Below, piece by piece: positions 38,401 to 49,815 of a stretch of 64,000 nt of DNA. Position 1 is the stretch's first letter. Every line of letters starts with the position of its first letter. The stretch is taken from positions 8,597,799 through 8,661,798 of the forward strand of contig CM067091.1 of NCBI GenBank assembly GCA_034008185.1. Reading direction: 5' to 3'. The notes below the pieces were generated by a model. The model was not told the DNA's origin, did no database searches, and worked only from the letters and a program-made list of their open reading frames with translations. The stretch comes from Gorsachius magnificus. Lineage: Eukaryota; Chordata; Aves; Pelecaniformes; Ardeidae. Both the position numbers and the translations under genes were made by a program.

Positions 38401-41054
38401 TAGGCATTACTGCAAGAAAGAAAATTGATGCTAATAAGCCATCTGTGGCGGCATTCGGCACAGCTAAACCAGGTCAGCTTCAGAAGGGAGGTGGGAACAA
38501 AACTCTATATTATCCTCAATGGGACACAGAGCTCTTAGCATCCAGGTTGAGCCACCTCTTTCCACCTTAGACCCATCCAAGCAGGGATCAGGGCTCTGTT
38601 AGTGGCAGAGGGGCAGCGTCTGGCTCTATGCAGAGCCCCCAAGGCTCTGGCTAGCCTGGCTAGCCATGGACCTCCCCCTCACCCCCAGCTTTCTTCCTGA
38701 ATGTGGGCCCCTGAGACTTCCCAAGGTGCTGATGTGTGGACACATGGTCCCAGGAAAACCTCCTAATAAACCCTGGAGGGCTGGAGCTGGAGCTGGAGCT
38801 GGAGGGAGCTGGAAGATGAAATGGTGGCTATTACTTTTCTTAGCACTCGGTGTGGGGGATTGAAGTGACTTGCTGGCTCATCACCAGCAATTCATACCCA
38901 CAGGGTGCAAAACCCTGACCCCCTGAACATGATTTTCTGCAGAGGTTATCCAATGACATGGGCCGTACAGTGAGACAAGGCATTTGTGCCATGTATTCAA
39001 CCCGAAGAACCTTGGGGCAGGGCTGGTTTATCATCCGTGGCACCACGGCCAGCATATGAACTCCTGATGGTGTCAATTTCTGCCCATAGTCTGGGGTCCT
39101 AGGAGAGTGCTTTCCCCGGAAAGACCACAGCCCAAAAGAAAAAAGCATGGTGAGAAGATTAAAAAAGGAATGTTTTCACCAGAAGGATGTGAAACTATCC
39201 AAACTACCTTGCCCACAACCTCAGACCAAGTCAGACACAGGTAGGAGCAGGCCCCAGGACCCAGTGCTTTATGTTGGCCAACCTGTCACCTACCACAAGG
39301 ATGCTGTATCGTGCCCTCCTACATTTCCCTTGGTACCAGCACATGGTGCCACCACAGAGCATTGCTCATGTGTTGGTGATGAGAGGGCACCTGGACAGAG
39401 ACAGAGCAGGGCCCAATCAGACCAGCAAAGTGGTCATGCGGTACAGCTCTGCAGATGGGCTAAAACCACTTATATCACAGGTGTCCAGAAAGCTTCACTC
39501 TCTCCAGGCTGTTCAATCCCAACCACATACATGAGAAATCACTTGGCTCCTACCAATGCAGGGATGTGAGCAGGAAAACCCTGCTGGAGCCGCAGCACTT
39601 GCAGGATGGATGAAGCAGGATGAAGACGGGTCTCCAGAAACTCTTCTTTGACACACTGGGTCAGCAGCAGGTTTTATTTCACACCCTTGAGGCTTTGAGG
39701 ACAGGGCAGGCAGTGGAGCGTGCAGCAGCACCCTGCCTGCTGGCCATCATGGTGGGAATAGGAAGGGACTACCCTACTCTTTCCTCTGGTCTGGCCCAGG
39801 GCTGCTTTGGGCAAGGAGGAAGCTGCAGGGCTGGAGGTTTGCCCTTCACTTTCCTCCATAGCCACCGATGCCAGCTGTGGGGATGTGCCGGACACGCAGA
39901 GCACAAACAGCAACACTTCTGTTTCTGCACCAGCGGTGTCAGGACTGCAGTCCCACAAAGGACGTTTGCCCTGGGGGTCGTCTCTGCAGACATCATCTCC
40001 AGGAGCAGCAGAGCGTGGCAGCAATGGGAGGTGCCTTGGCACTGCTGCAGCTTGGTGCCACAATGCCTAGCACGAGCCTGAGGGATGCTCCTCACTCACA
40101 CCACCGTGGCAGGAGCAGCAGGTCTCCCTGGCACCACCAGCCAGGGTTAGTGGATGCAGAAGGGCAGGTTTGCTCCCAGCTGGGTTAAACCAACTCTGTC
40201 CCATACATCTGTCTGCAGTGAACAAAGTTGGCTCATGAGCAGTCATGCAAAGGGCATGGGGCAAGACACCAGACAGCAGACTGATGCATTTGCTGCTCAA
40301 GAGAATAGTTTCTTTTGGGGGTACCAATGGTGGCATCGTCATGAGAGGAGTGAGAAGGGCCAGGCATGAGACCACCCAGAGCTTCCTGGTGAGGATGTGG
40401 AAGGAACACCACCCCGGGTCTGCCCACCCCTCTTCCCAGTCACCTGCTTTATCTCCCCAGAGCAATCCCCCTTCTCTCTCTCTTCCACCTTTTCTCCCTC
40501 TTTCATTGCCCTAACTGTGCATGCAGACAGCCTGACTGGAGGACCTGTAGTGTCCTGACTGATGGGGGTCTGTGGACCATGAGCTCAGTTGTGCTGGTGA
40601 AAAGCAGTGCTGGTGCACAGAGGAGGATGCCTGGTGCAGCCTTGAACTCATCATCACGATCTGTGTGGGGACACAGGCTGTTCAGAGCCAGTTCATGCCT
40701 GCATGAAGGATGGTGTCATGCCAGGGGCACTGACACCCTTGGGAAGAGGGATTTGGCTGGCATAGTCACGTGGGGACTGGGAATGAACCGGAGATGGTGT
40801 GTGCTTGCTTTTCTTTGTGGTTCCCATTTGAGGCTGCTGGGAAGCTGGATGGGGAAGGGACCTTCTCTGCCACAGGTTATGTGGTGTGCCTGTGCTCTGA
40901 GCAAACAGCCTTCCTAGCCTCCTCTTTCCAAGGATTAGGCCAAGAAAAGCTGCAAAGACAGCGTGGTTTGATTTTTCTGGCCAGGAGGGAGAATTTCACC
41001 CCTCTCGAGCCCAGGGTTTCTGCTTGATCACAGCAGATTCTGCAGCAAGATATC
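38401..41054. other. Non-coding stretch, no gene recognised
   Basis: No gene is recognised. A GGAGCT hexamer microsatellite lies at 38780-38812. Frames at 39620-40081 plus and 39147-39569 plus are without domains. Confidence 0.6.
38780..38812 (+). repeat. (GGAGCT)n microsatellite
   Basis: Four successive CTGGAG units are followed by a slightly altered fifth. The tract is short enough to be polymorphic. Confidence 0.85.
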
Positions 41055-41640
41055 CAAGTGAATGAACAGCTTTGAGTGGTGGAGTCTCCACCACGTGCCA
41101 GAGCAAGCTGTTCGAGGGGTTTATCTCTCTGACTGTTAACACTGGCACTCAGCTCCCTCTCCCAGTTTGTCTGGCTGTACCCTCCAGCTGCTAGCTGAAA
41201 TTCTGCCTTTGTCTGATAGCCAGTTGGCTTTTTGGTATCTCCTCCTCTCAAAGGCACTTCTAAACTCAGACGAGTCACATATTAATGTTGTCTTGGATTT
41301 AGCAGTGATGTTAATACCTTGCACTTCTTTTCTCTTGCATTGCACAACGGGTTTCCAACACCTCAGACCATCCCTTCAGTTATTTTCTGTTGGTTTCCAA
41401 GTTTGCCACCACACTTTTAAGAATGTGGACCTCTGGCATAGACGGGAGCTGAGTGGCTGCCTCAGTAAACCATGTCCAAAGGTAATGCCATGTCTCTGCT
41501 GCAAACTGGTATTTCCCTGCTTATGGAGCCAAGAGCTGTTTCAGGGCTGGCAGCCGCCTTCGCAGTGGCTTCTGGTTTGTTCATTAACCACGACATCCGT
41601 TTCAAGGCTTTTACTTTGTAGGATGCAATCACCTCGCTTT
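41055..41640 (-). mobile_element. Ancient CR1-type LINE remnant, about 0.6 kb
   Basis: The plus strand matches the antisense of an old amniote CR1 3' coding end in order. 'gtggagtctccaccac' (41080-41095) is followed by 'gcaagctgttcgagggg' (41104-41120), 'ctgactgttaacactgg' (41130-41146) and 'tttgtctggctgtaccctccagc' in pieces (41165-41187). A 'gtttccaacacctcagacc' block (41351-41369), the 'agaatgtggacct' segment (41420-41432), 'ccctgcttatggagccaag' (41516-41534) and 'attaaccacgacatccg' (41583-41599) complete it. These correspond to the region between the RT core and the 3' tail. All frames are broken. The element is old and probably shared with other birds or reptiles. Confidence 0.75.
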
Positions 41641-41699
41641 GTAAGGGCCAGATTGTTCCTCAGATTTGGAAAGGGGTTTTGGCCTTTTTTGAAAACCTA

Positions 41700-42125
41700 G
41701 AAAATGAAATGTTTTTTTACAAGAGCTGCATGGAAAAGAGATTCCTTTTAGTTCATTTGCAAACTGTGCATTTGTTTGTTTGTTTTTAATGTTATTCAGG
41801 CTTCGAACAAAGATAAAGGTTTTCCAAATTATTGTCAAATTGATTCTTAAAGGATTTGGAATCAACATTTCATTTGACAGTATCAAAATACTTTGCTTCA
41901 GTCAAGCTTTTGGATTTTTCAAAATTAAATGAAAGGGAGTTTTTAAACTGAAGAATGTTCCAGACCCAAAAAATCAAAACATTTCATTCTGAACATGTCA
42001 AAACTGGCCATTTTAAATGTTTTCACATGTTTTTTCTCCAATAAACAAAATTGGGTAAAATCACCATAATTTTGCAAAATACTTTAGAATTGACAAACTT
42101 GCGTTTCCACCCTAGAAAAGTTGCA
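41700..42125. repeat. A/T-rich degenerate dispersed repeat (tentative)
   Basis: A 425-base tract built of variants of CATTTCATTTTGACA and AAAATGTTTT-like words, for example 'caacatttcatttgacag' (41863-41880), 'aaaacatttcattctgaac' (41976-41994) and 'gtcaaaactggccatttt' (41997-42014). It ends in 'tttccaccctagaaaag'. It resembles the tract at 26440-26725. It is read as an old interspersed repeat of unknown family. Confidence 0.45.
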
Positions 42126-43775
42126 AGAAACAAAATTCATTAATCTTCACTCCTGGTGTGGCATGCAGGGGAAAAAGACCTCCAAAAATGCAGGCACTGG
42201 AATTCCCAGGCAAAAATGAATTCGTTCACTCTCCAGATGAACAGCATTCCTGCTCCTAATTTTTGTTGATAAATAGCAGCTCGCCCTATCAGCATGCATG
42301 GCACACCACACGCAGAGCCAGCGGGCAGCATGTGATTTCTGCCCTGCTCACCTGCCTTCTGGAAGGAGGCTATTTAGGTCTCCACTGGTCTGCAGTGGTT
42401 TGAACTGGGCAGCATCCCCTCCCTTTATCACCACGGATAATTGCCCTTCCTGGCTGGGAGCTGTGCGGAGTCCACCAGCCTCATTTCACTGAAAGCCTCA
42501 GATGAGACATAAAAACACCTCGGCACAAATCTAAACAATGTGTCTGCTTAATGGTCGCTGAAGGGGCATTTTCCTTCAGAGCAAATCCATCACCACGGCG
42601 AGTGTCAAACTCCGAGGGTTGGCTCTTTAGGCTGAAAAGGCTCTGGCACACTCAGCTCTGCTCGCCGGTTGCAGCAAGACCCACTGCTGCGCTCCTGGAT
42701 GAGACGGGGTTTGTACGAGACACGACTAAGCACCCTCCACAAATTAACGCAAGGCTAGCTCTGGGCATGGGAGCAACCCGCGCCTGCTCTCCAGTAATGT
42801 GTTCCTGCTTTCTCCCCCTGGGCTCCCGCCAGCGCCTCTTGGCTTGCACAAGGGGCACCCTGTGGCAGGGGACAGAGACCCCCCACCAGCCCCACGTCCC
42901 CTCTCAAGAGCTGCCCAGTTCTGCCCAGCCAGGGTGAAAGGAACTGATTTCCTCTGCTCCCCAGCTCCCTTGCTGATTGATTTATGGAGTGCGAGATTAA
43001 GGGCTGGAGCTGGTAACAGGGAGCATTGAAATTAATGAAATCGCAAAGAGGATTTATAAGGTGTCATGGGAGCATCACGGTCCTGCCTTGACAAAGGCAA
43101 GGTGTCTCAGTGGGTGCAAGAGCCTCTCTTCTCCAGGCAGGTTTTCATGCACCGGTTCCCTGCTCTGCTGTGAACGTGCCACCCACGGGCACTGAACAGC
43201 ACCTGCAGGCTTGGTGTCACCTGCACGTTGTGTCACTTGGGTGGACAGGCTCTGCATCTCTATAGGTCAATTAAAACATTGTAAAGCAATTGCAGAACAC
43301 CTTTGGGTGCTTGCTCTCCTGCATGTGCTTCTGATGCCTGAGTCATGGGTTATCCATTGGCCTTGAAGCTTCCCAATGGCTTCCTTGGAGCTGGGGGACA
43401 CCCCCACTGCTCAGACCAGGGCTCTTGTTTCTTTACCACTAAGGAGATTTGGCAGTCCAACGGGGAGGTGCCAGTGCTAGAGCACCTTGGCTTGGGAGGC
43501 TGTGATAACAGGAGGTCCAGCTCTTTCCCTTACATGTCAGTGATTAAATGTTGCCCTGAGCTCATCACAAGCTGCCAAAGTGGGAACGCGAGCCTGAGGC
43601 GGATTTGTATTATGCTGGGCATCTGAATATGTGCGTGAGGTTTTCTGTATTGTTTGAGCAATGCCCAAACCCGCCATTTCGTCACTTCTTGTGCATTTTG
43701 CTGTCTTTCCTAAAACCCTAGCAGCAGAAGCCCTGGGATTCAGGGAAAGTTTTCCCTCTCCTATGGCCTTGAACT
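42126..43775. other. Non-coding stretch, no gene recognised
   Basis: Holds no recognisable gene. 43010-43065 is A/T-rich with AATTAATGAAAT and GATTTATAAGG words and may be regulatory. Frame 42551-42937 plus has no domain. Confidence 0.6.
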
Positions 43776-43828
43776 CCTGAAAAAGATGTTCAGTGAGAGG
43801 GAGCCGACACGGTGCAGTGTAATTTATG
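43776..43828 (-). repeat. 53-bp inverted repeat, left arm
   Basis: The reverse complement of these 53 bases matches 44367-44419 at 50 of 53 positions; the similarity ends sharply at both sides. The arm contains CAGTGTAATTTATG and CAGTGAGAGGGAGCC. It is too short to be a whole SINE and has no simple sequence. It may be a duplicated conserved element or the hairpin arm of an old element. Confidence 0.9.
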
Positions 43829-44366
43829 GATCTGGCAGAAGCATATAGATGGAAAAGTGAGTGCATTTAAATACTTGCAAACCAGCAATGAGGAAGCCCA
43901 GCTAGTCCAGTGTGAGCTTCTGGCATAGGAAAACTGTTGCTCCAACGCAGCCGGTGGGAGCAGCTGGTGAGTGGTGGCAGGACCCTGCAGGGGCAGTCTC
44001 AGGGTGTACCAGCACCTGGCTGAGCAGAGGGAGCCCAGCCCAGGGACAGGCCAGGGAGTGATGAACGTGCTTTCATGACAGCCAGCTCAGCACTGAGGCA
44101 GTCACACACCAGCCCTGGGCCAGCCCCGGCACAGCAGGACATGGCTGATCGAAGCCCGATGGATCGAGGAAGATCAAAGCTCCCCTTTTATCTCAGTCTC
44201 CCTTCTGCCTTCTTCCACAGCTGGAGGGCGTGTGTTCCCCTTCTTTGTAGATGCTTCATCCCCTTCTTTAAATCTTCACTTAAAGCCGTCCTTTCTTCTC
44301 CAGCATGCAGCTGAGTCCTTTCCGAGTGTGCTGTTGTAATGCCCATGGAGGATCCTATTCTAAAGG
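43829..44366. other. Spacer between the inverted repeat arms
   Basis: 538 bases with no gene or repeat recognised. The right half (44180-44290) is pyrimidine-rich. If transcribed, the two arms could pair with this spacer as a loop. Confidence 0.6.
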
Positions 44367-44419
44367 CATAAATTACACTGCACCATGTCGGCTCCCTCTC
44401 GCTGAGCATCTTTTTCAGG
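44367..44419 (+). repeat. 53-bp inverted repeat, right arm
   Basis: Partner of 43776-43828. The three mismatches are all transitions, consistent with ordinary decay or with selection keeping the rest. The arm begins CATAAATTACACTG and ends CATCTTTTTCAGG. The 13-base end could mimic a splice acceptor, but no exon follows. Confidence 0.9.
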
Positions 44420-47400
44420 TAACACTTTGTGTTAAGTGCACATTAACCAGTCCTGAACTGCTCCAGCATCACAAAGAGCAGCTCAGGGGGACACCCCTCT
44501 GCCTGGCGTTCATTAGGATCAATGTTGACAGCACAGCCCAAACTAGGATGAAGTCTGACCCCCCCCTTTCTGCTGCTGGGGCTGCCATTACCTAATTGGA
44601 TCCAATGTAGTGTATTAGAGTACACATTATGAGATGACACAAATTGGGTTTGGCTTTTTCTCAGCAAATGAAGGGGCCTCAGTTATTGTAATGAGCACAG
44701 CAAGAAGGAAATACATGGGCGTCCATGTAATCTCCTGTCCATGTGAGCCCTCTGGGCTGAGGCCCCCAGCCCAGAACAAGTCGCATGCTGCTGCTGACCC
44801 CTTTAACCTGAAAAATGGGATGGAAGTGCTGCTTGGGCAACCCCTCGCAGATGGCTACAGTAGAAGCGCTCATAGTTCACCCAGGTCTTGAGGGCCATCC
44901 TAAATATCTTGACCTAACCCTATTGATGAGGGATGCATTGAGTCATTTACAGCGGCCTGGTTGCCTGAGGAAAACAAGGCATCCCAGAATATAACTGGTT
45001 TTGGCACTTATACATGAGGTCAGCTCTTCATGAAGTGGGAGACCTTGCAGGGCTGCAGAGGACTGTTCTTGAAGATCAAAGACAGTGAAGCCAAGCCTCA
45101 GCAGCGTCTGAGCCAGTTGAGCTCCAGAGGAACCTTTTTCAGATTGTTCAACCCAAGGGCTGCTACTCAGCACCCCATCCTACTGCTGCCTTGGTCCATT
45201 GTCCAGGATCCTTCAGATCCATGGGCAAACAGGTAGAGGACATGCACAGAGCATCACTCCTCTAGCGCTCCTGCCTGGACCCCAGCGGAGACATGGGGGT
45301 ACCATATCTGGAGGAGCAGATATTGGATAGAGGATTCCATTAATTCTAATACAGTCAGTCACCACTGCCCTCTAATTCCTCTTGAAGAAGCTCTTTGCTA
45401 ACCACAAGCACAAGAGCGGTCAGCCTATGCTATGTAGAAAGAGGGTTAAAGTGCTTAATGTTTACTGTGTTTATAGTAACAGCAGATGATGGTGTTCATA
45501 TGCACATCCAACCTGTTTTAATATCTTGTGGCAATAAACTGCACAGATTAACCACACGCTGTATAAAAACTTGTATCGGTTTTGAATTTACTGCCTTTTA
45601 ATTTCCTGCATTATGATTTTCTGCATTTCCTGAGTTTAATTTCTTGCGATCCTTATCTCCACATCACGCTCCAAGATAAAATCTGGGGTATTTTCTTCTT
45701 ACCACTGAGACCAAAAATACCACATAACCGGCAATTCTTAAGCAATATTTTGTCATTTGCACCTTCAGCAGGTTTTTTTGCCCCAACAGAAAGAAAAAAA
45801 AAGTGAAGAAATATTTCAAGCTCTTAAGCAAAACACAGCCGATCAGCTTCTGAAGGTGGGTGCAAAATTGGAGCTTCTGCTCAAGATGTTCCTGTTTGAG
45901 CAACAAAATAAATAAATTAGTGTCAGGTTGAGTTGTTGATTCCCTGAGTGTTTTGAGCAGATACACACTGTGAGGACCTGTGTTCCTTTGTTGAAGGGAG
46001 TCAGAGGTACTGGGGGGAATCAGCACCAACGGAGCTGCTTGAGTTGTAAGAGGTCTCCTCAATCTACAGGTGTTTCCACCTCACTTCCTGGCTGTTATCC
46101 TCACAGTCCTCCTGGGAGATGAAGTCTCAGTCCAAGGTATAGGTGGAAGATGTGCCCAGACTGGTGCTGTGGTCTGTGACAGAAAGCCCTGCTTAGCCCG
46201 TGCCCCAGCGAAGTGAGCAGCAGCCAGCACCAGCCTGGAAGGTGTGCAGCTGCCTGAGGGCACTCCTGAGCCCCAGCGCTTGCAGCAGCTCCGAGCATGA
46301 GCACCAGGTACAGGCAGGTGCCTGCAAAGTCCCTGCAGGCAGCCAAGAGAGCTAGCCATGCCTGGGCACCCAGACCTATAGACAGCTCGCCCCCTCACCC
46401 CTCCAGCCCTCAGCATCACGTACCACCACCCAGGTTCCCTCCTTTCCTCAGCTTTAATAGAAGACCATGAAGTGGCACAACCAGTGTCATCGCTCTTTGT
46501 GTCACACTGGTCCCACTGCCCTGGCTGCAGTGGTTGCAGAGCAAAGCAGGGGCTGGGTGCTCTCCAAGCTGGGTCCAGGACACAAGCGAGGCATCAGCGA
46601 GTGGTGGCACAAGGTTAGCACAGGGCTAGCACAGGCAAGGTAACCAGAAAATATAGCGCTGGAGTGATACTGGAAGTTGTGAACAGCCAGATAAACTCAG
46701 TCTTGGTCTCATCTCTGCAAGAGCGGGCTGAGGAGCTGGGCCTGGATGCTCGCGAGGAAGACAAGGGTCTCCCGCTGAGCACCGTGACACTATGCTAAAG
46801 TGTTCGGAGAGATCTTCCTTCCCAACCCAGGCAGCTAATGGCTGGTTTATGTCCTGAAGCGTGAGGGTTTAGGTCCCCTGCAGATTTTTATCCCATTTAA
46901 TGTAACTGCAGATATCCTCTGTATTCATATAAATGAATAATCCTTTCTGAATCCTTCTAAGCACTTTGCTTTAGCAGGCTGGATATTATTAATCATAATG
47001 CTCTGCACTTAGCCAGCATTTTACCTATTCACAGCACTGAAGAATCACTGGCTAATTAACCCTCCCCATGCCATGGGAGGCCATTAACACCCTTGCTGCC
47101 TGGAGGGGGAAGGTGGCACGAAAAGTGGCAGTGAGTGGGGATTCGGGGCCAATGCTGCCTCTTCTCCCACAGCACGGCAGTGGGTGCAGTGGAAACCAGT
47201 CATTATTTCTATGGCTATAGACCTACTTAAAACTTAGACTTCCTCTTCCCTGAGAATTGTGGAAGAACATAATTTTGTTCCCCTACAACTGGCTGGCTTT
47301 TTGCACTGAAAGTGCAAAAATTGAAAACTAGAACTAAAAACATTTAATTAACTAAACAGAAATCAGCATTCACAAAAGAGACATGTTCTCGGGGGCAATT

Positions 47401-49659
47401 TCTGTCTAGTCAAAGCAATGGGGAGTTGGGGTGGGTGGAGGGAAATGCCACCAGAGCAGCTCTGGATGGTTTTGCTGTGCAGCCACCACGAGCTGCAGGG
47501 GAATACTGATAATAATAATAACGATGCTAACGATAATATTTCTGTGCCTGGCTTCCCTGCAGCATCCTGTACAGATGGATCCCAAAGCACATTGTAAATG
47601 GTGTTGCTGTTGTCACTGCTCTTGCGCAGGCTGGGCTACCAGAAATGCCACGCAGCTGAGCGCCAGACGTGAGCTGTCTTTGCATGAGACAGCTGCCAAC
47701 TGCCTCCGCTGTCCCCCGAGGGGACCAGGTCTCCAAGACACTTGCTAGAAGGGCTAGCACTGTCCATCTTCTTTCCCTGATGATGAGGGACTTTCCACCC
47801 CTTCCTTCTCTGTACTGCTCCACTCCCAGATGGATCATGTTGGTGGAGGCAAGTCTTACTCTTCCTTTGCTCTTTGCCCCATCACACACGATTTATTAAT
47901 GCTTCCTTTCCCAGAGATAGGGCTCAAGCCCATGAATCAGGAGGGAGCACCCCATGGACACGACACAGGCAACTGGTCAGTGGGGTTGATTCTCCAGTCT
48001 TGGTGCAAAGTTCTCACTGCAGGAGGAAACAAGGTGGGCAGGATCTGTCCCTCTAGCGCAAGAGAGGAGCTGACAGGGAAGGCATTATCAGGATGCATGA
48101 CTTGGGGCAGGAGAGTAGGCATCAGAAGAGCAATGTGCAGAGGGGCTAAGCCCTTTTAACCCTTCCCAGGCATGGATATGCTCTTCTTCCCTGTTAATCA
48201 GCCATGGTGAGAAGCATCCCCCTGAGGGCCAGTCACTGAGGGAAAGGTACCATGCTCGCTCCGTGTGATCCTCCCCGCCACGCTGTCTGCACGGCTCGCT
48301 GGCAGGCTGCAGCAGCTCCCTTCCCTGGGCTGCCCTTGTCTGGCCACCTTGGAAAGCAGGACACAGGGATATCTCGCTCAGCTGGGAGGACAATGCTCCT
48401 TCCCAATCAGATTTCACCTCTGGGCACATCTCCAGCTGAGCTGAAACTGCCCATTACTTTCCCAGCTGAAGCCCTCATTTTGCAGACAGAAGGCCGTTTA
48501 TTGCCAGATAAATAACGCTGCAGCTTGCAGAGCCAGCCCAGGGCAGCACAGGGACATGGAATTGCGAGTCAGTATAATCACAGGTGTATATCATATCTCA
48601 GGGGGATATTATATCAAAGGCATGCTCCCCTGTATGAAGACAGCAACCTGGATTTGACTCAGATATCAAGTGCTCAATGAGCATGGCATGTCTACGCCTC
48701 TTCCCTTCCGTCTGGTGCACTTAGCTGCCCTCCTGGTGGATTGCTACTGCCCTTATCTATCCCGAATGCTAATGCACCAGAATATATTCGTATTGCCCCG
48801 ATGTCATTTCTGTGGCTGGTAAACGTGATAGATGAACTACCCCGCTCATGCTGCTAATGGAAACCCAGCACAAGCAAGAGCCAACAGAAAAGCTCGTAAG
48901 TCTAAAGAGATGCTGTAATTTTCACTCTGGTACCTGAACCCCCTGCTTCCCTCTCTCTGATCGCGAAGGAGAGGGGCTTCATCTGTAGTGGCTGGAGCCC
49001 GATGCATGCATGTGAGCATGGTGGGGAGCATACTCTGCCGGGACCCAGCCTGGAGCCAAGAAATAGCCCCTTTCCCTGAGCCCCAGGCTGGCTGGCAGAG
49101 AGAGGAAAAGGTGCTTGTAGTGCTTTGTCTTCTGCAGCAAAGGGAAGGATTTTTGTGTGTGGTGTTACCAACACAAGTTCTTGCTCTGTTTGGGGAGCTG
49201 AGGAAGTTCCCTTTGCCTCTGGCACTTGAGGAATTCCAGGGCTTTGCTTGCTTTCATCCCCTGCCGTCCCTGGGAGATGAAGAATTGCCTTCTAGCGGAG
49301 CAATGTCCTGTCCCTCCCAGTGCAGCTGGCTGGGGAGGGAGAACCTCTTTCTTTCCTTTCTATTCACAGATACCGTAATGCCAAGGCACAAGGAGGCTTT
49401 GCAAAGCCCCTAACAGCCAAGGGCTGGAGCACAAATATGATCCTTTTGGCAGACATTTGCTGTCCCGTCCATGACAGCACCCCAAGCCAAGTGCCCAAGG
49501 TGCTGTGTATGCTCCAAACCAGCCTGTTGACACTGGCAGGAGGTTTGTGCTATTTGTAACCAAATCTGCCTGAGGTCTGATGGCTGGGCTAACTCAGTGC
49601 CCATTTCTGCTATGCTGGATGATTTGCAGCAGTAGCTTGAACACCACCGAAGGACCCGT
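44420..49659. other. Non-coding stretch, no gene recognised
   Basis: No gene is recognised. Notable items are a 9-bp stem hairpin at 47298-47320 and a short ATA microsatellite at 47507-47521. A/T-rich blocks at 46880-47050 and 48550-48850 could be regulatory. Confidence 0.55.
47298..47320. repeat. Short perfect hairpin
   Basis: TTTTTGCAC pairs with GTGCAAAAA across a 5-base loop. The stem is too short for a microRNA precursor. Confidence 0.6.
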
Positions 49660-49815
49660 TGGAGGGACGGTGTTTGTCAGCCAGGCCACTGCTTTAATGC
49701 TTAGGAGACCTGAGTTCAAATCTTTGCTTCTTTTCAGGCTTGCAGTATCCAACTTCCAAAAGTAAGTTGCTTTTGCATGCCTCAGTTTCCCCAAGCCGTG
49801 ACATGGATGGCAGCT
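49660..49815 (+). mobile_element. MIR/CORE-SINE-like remnant with tRNA-type head
   Basis: GGAGACCTGAGTTCAAATC (49704-49722) matches the B-box part of a tRNA-derived SINE head (GTTCAAATC is the Pol III B box). After the gap expected for MIR-type elements come AAGTAAGTTGCTTTTGC (49760-49776) and CCTCAGTTTCCCC (49780-49792), the hallmark core/tail words of MIR-related SINEs. It is degraded and not transcribable by sight. Confidence 0.55.
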
